Assembly (NCBI RefSeq): GCF_001408515.1
Contig: NZ_CYPR01000060.1
Location: 1-40,709, forward strand
DNA: 40,709 nucleotides
From: Jannaschia seosinensis
GTDB taxonomy: Bacteria; Pseudomonadota; Alphaproteobacteria; Rhodobacterales; Rhodobacteraceae
Reading direction: 5' to 3'
The translations under genes and the position numbers were made by a program. Below the pieces are notes generated by a model that was given only the letters and a program-made list of their open reading frames with translations, was not told where the DNA came from and made no database searches. Below, piece by piece: positions 39,992 through 40,709 of this stretch (position 1 is the stretch's first letter; each line of letters opens with the position of its first letter).

Positions 39992-40709
39992 GCGCGAACA
40001 CCTTCACCATCTGCGCGGGCGGCATCCGCCACAGCCGCCACGACGGCAGTGCCGCCGCCAGCGCCGCCGCCACCAGCGCCCAGCCCGTCAGCGCCAGCCA
40101 CCCCCACGGATCGGGCAGCAGCGGCAGCCGCCAGCCAAAGGCCTGCACGTTGACGACCGACAACAGAACCCAGGCCAACGCGATCCCCACCGGCACGGCC
40201 AGCGCCGCCGTGAACGCCGCGAGGATCAGCGCCCGCACCAGATCCATCACCGCCAGCCGCGCCCGGCTCAGGCCCAGCGCCCAGACCGGCGCGACCTGCG
40301 GCACGCGCATCGTGCCCAGCGTCGTCAGCGAGGCCCAGAGCGCGAAGGCCGCCACGCCCAGCGTCAGGACGTTCAGCGCCGCCGTCACCGCGAAGGTCTG
40401 CTCGAAGATCTGCAGCGAGAAGGCCTTGATCGCGGCCTGGTCGACGACCTGTCCGGGGGCGAGGTCGAATCGGCGGGTCAGCGCCTCGGCCAGCGCCGAC
40501 ACCTCCTCCGGCGACACGCGCAGGGCCAGTTGCCCGACCTCCGCCTCGGGAAACACCGCACGGAACGCGTCGAGGCCAAGGATCGCCTGACCGCGCGGAT
40601 TGCCGTAATCGGAATAGACCCCCAGAACCGGCTGCGTCCCCGCCCGGCCCAGATCGGCCTGCGTTCCGGCCCAGAGCCCCTCGCGCCGGGCAAGCTGCTC
40701 GTTGAGAAG
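39981..40709 (-). CDS. FtsX-type ABC transporter permease, N-terminal part beyond window
   Basis: C-terminal 242 residues of an inner-membrane permease; the frame is open through the right edge, so the start is outside. A periplasmic stretch ('GVYSDYGNPRGQAILGLDAFRAVFPEAEVGQLALRVSPEEVSALAEAL', then 'FDLAPGQVVDQAAIKAFSLQIFEQTFAVTAALNVLTLGVAAFALW') leads into the last FtsX domain with 'GTMRVPQVAPVWALGLSRARLAVMDLVRAL' and two more helices. It ends 'PPAQMVKVFAHER', typical of such permeases. With the AttH-like gene it looks like an AttG/AttF-type exporter complex. Confidence 0.82.
   Translation of the reverse strand, partial: LLNEQLARREGLWAGTQADLGRAGTQPVLGVYSDYGNPRGQAILGLDAFRAVFPEAEVGQLALRVSPEEVSALAEALTRRFDLAPGQVVDQAAIKAFSLQIFEQTFAVTAALNVLTLGVAAFALWASLTTLGTMRVPQVAPVWALGLSRARLAVMDLVRALILAAFTAALAVPVGIALAWVLLSVVNVQAFGWRLPLLPDPWGWLALTGWALVAAALAAALPSWRLWRMPPAQMVKVFAHER

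Overview
The window is GC-rich and gene-dense. It reads as chromosome of an alphaproteobacterium of the Rhodobacteraceae (roseobacter/Rhodobacter group). The evidence is the sulfolipid operon order sqdB-sqdD-sqdC known from Rhodobacter, the flagellar order motB-flgE-flgK-flgL-flgI, the uvrC-pgsA-moaD-moaE string, a BigR/SqrR-type persulfide sensor, two FnrL-type sites and a Hint-domain protein. No rRNA, tRNA, CRISPR array or phage gene was seen. The left edge cuts an IS1380-type insertion sequence and the right edge cuts an FtsX-type ABC permease.

Layout. 1-1.2 kb: insertion sequence. 1.5-4.4 kb: an old-yellow-enzyme oxidoreductase and a sodium:alanine-type symporter. 4.7-7.2 kb: a D-lactate dehydrogenase and lactate permease pair. 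7.3-11.9 kb: a co-directional cassette of phasin-like protein, DUF2892 membrane protein, STAS-MlaE permease, MlaF ATPase, long MlaD/MCE protein and lipoprotein, i.e. a lipid transporter. It diverges from a VIT1/CCC1-type metal transporter across a perfect FnrL-type box. 12.8-17.4 kb: a sulfide/persulfide detoxification unit (two YeeE/YedE halves, persulfide-dioxygenase-like hydrolase, SulP transporter, TIGR01244 sulfurtransferase) diverging from a BigR/SqrR repressor, with a 31-bp dyad between them. 17.4-21.2 kb: formate/nitrite-family channel and sqdCDB. 21.3-23.1 kb: adhP behind a second FnrL-type box at class II spacing, then an ExoD-like gene. 23.1-26.1 kb: an epimerase, an atypical SDR and a Hint protein.

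26.1-32.3 kb: molybdopterin synthase (moaD, moaE), pgsA, uvrC, an AT-rich gap with a perfect DnaA box, a pteridine-reductase-type SDR, a calcium/sodium antiporter, a 53-residue cysteine-containing small protein and an SppA-like peptidase. 32.5-38.4 kb: flagellar P-ring, hook-filament junction, hook and MotB genes. 38.4-40.7 kb: a PNPOx-like flavoprotein, an AttH-like secreted lipocalin-fold protein and the ABC permease.

How they fit together: much of 5-23 kb concerns oxygen limitation and sulfur. Lactate and alcohol dehydrogenases and FnrL sites point to low oxygen. The BigR unit should turn persulfide into sulfite. Sulfite is the sulfur donor used by SqdB in the facing operon, and the FNT channel between them belongs to a family that can carry small anions including hydrosulfide. 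That functional link is inference.
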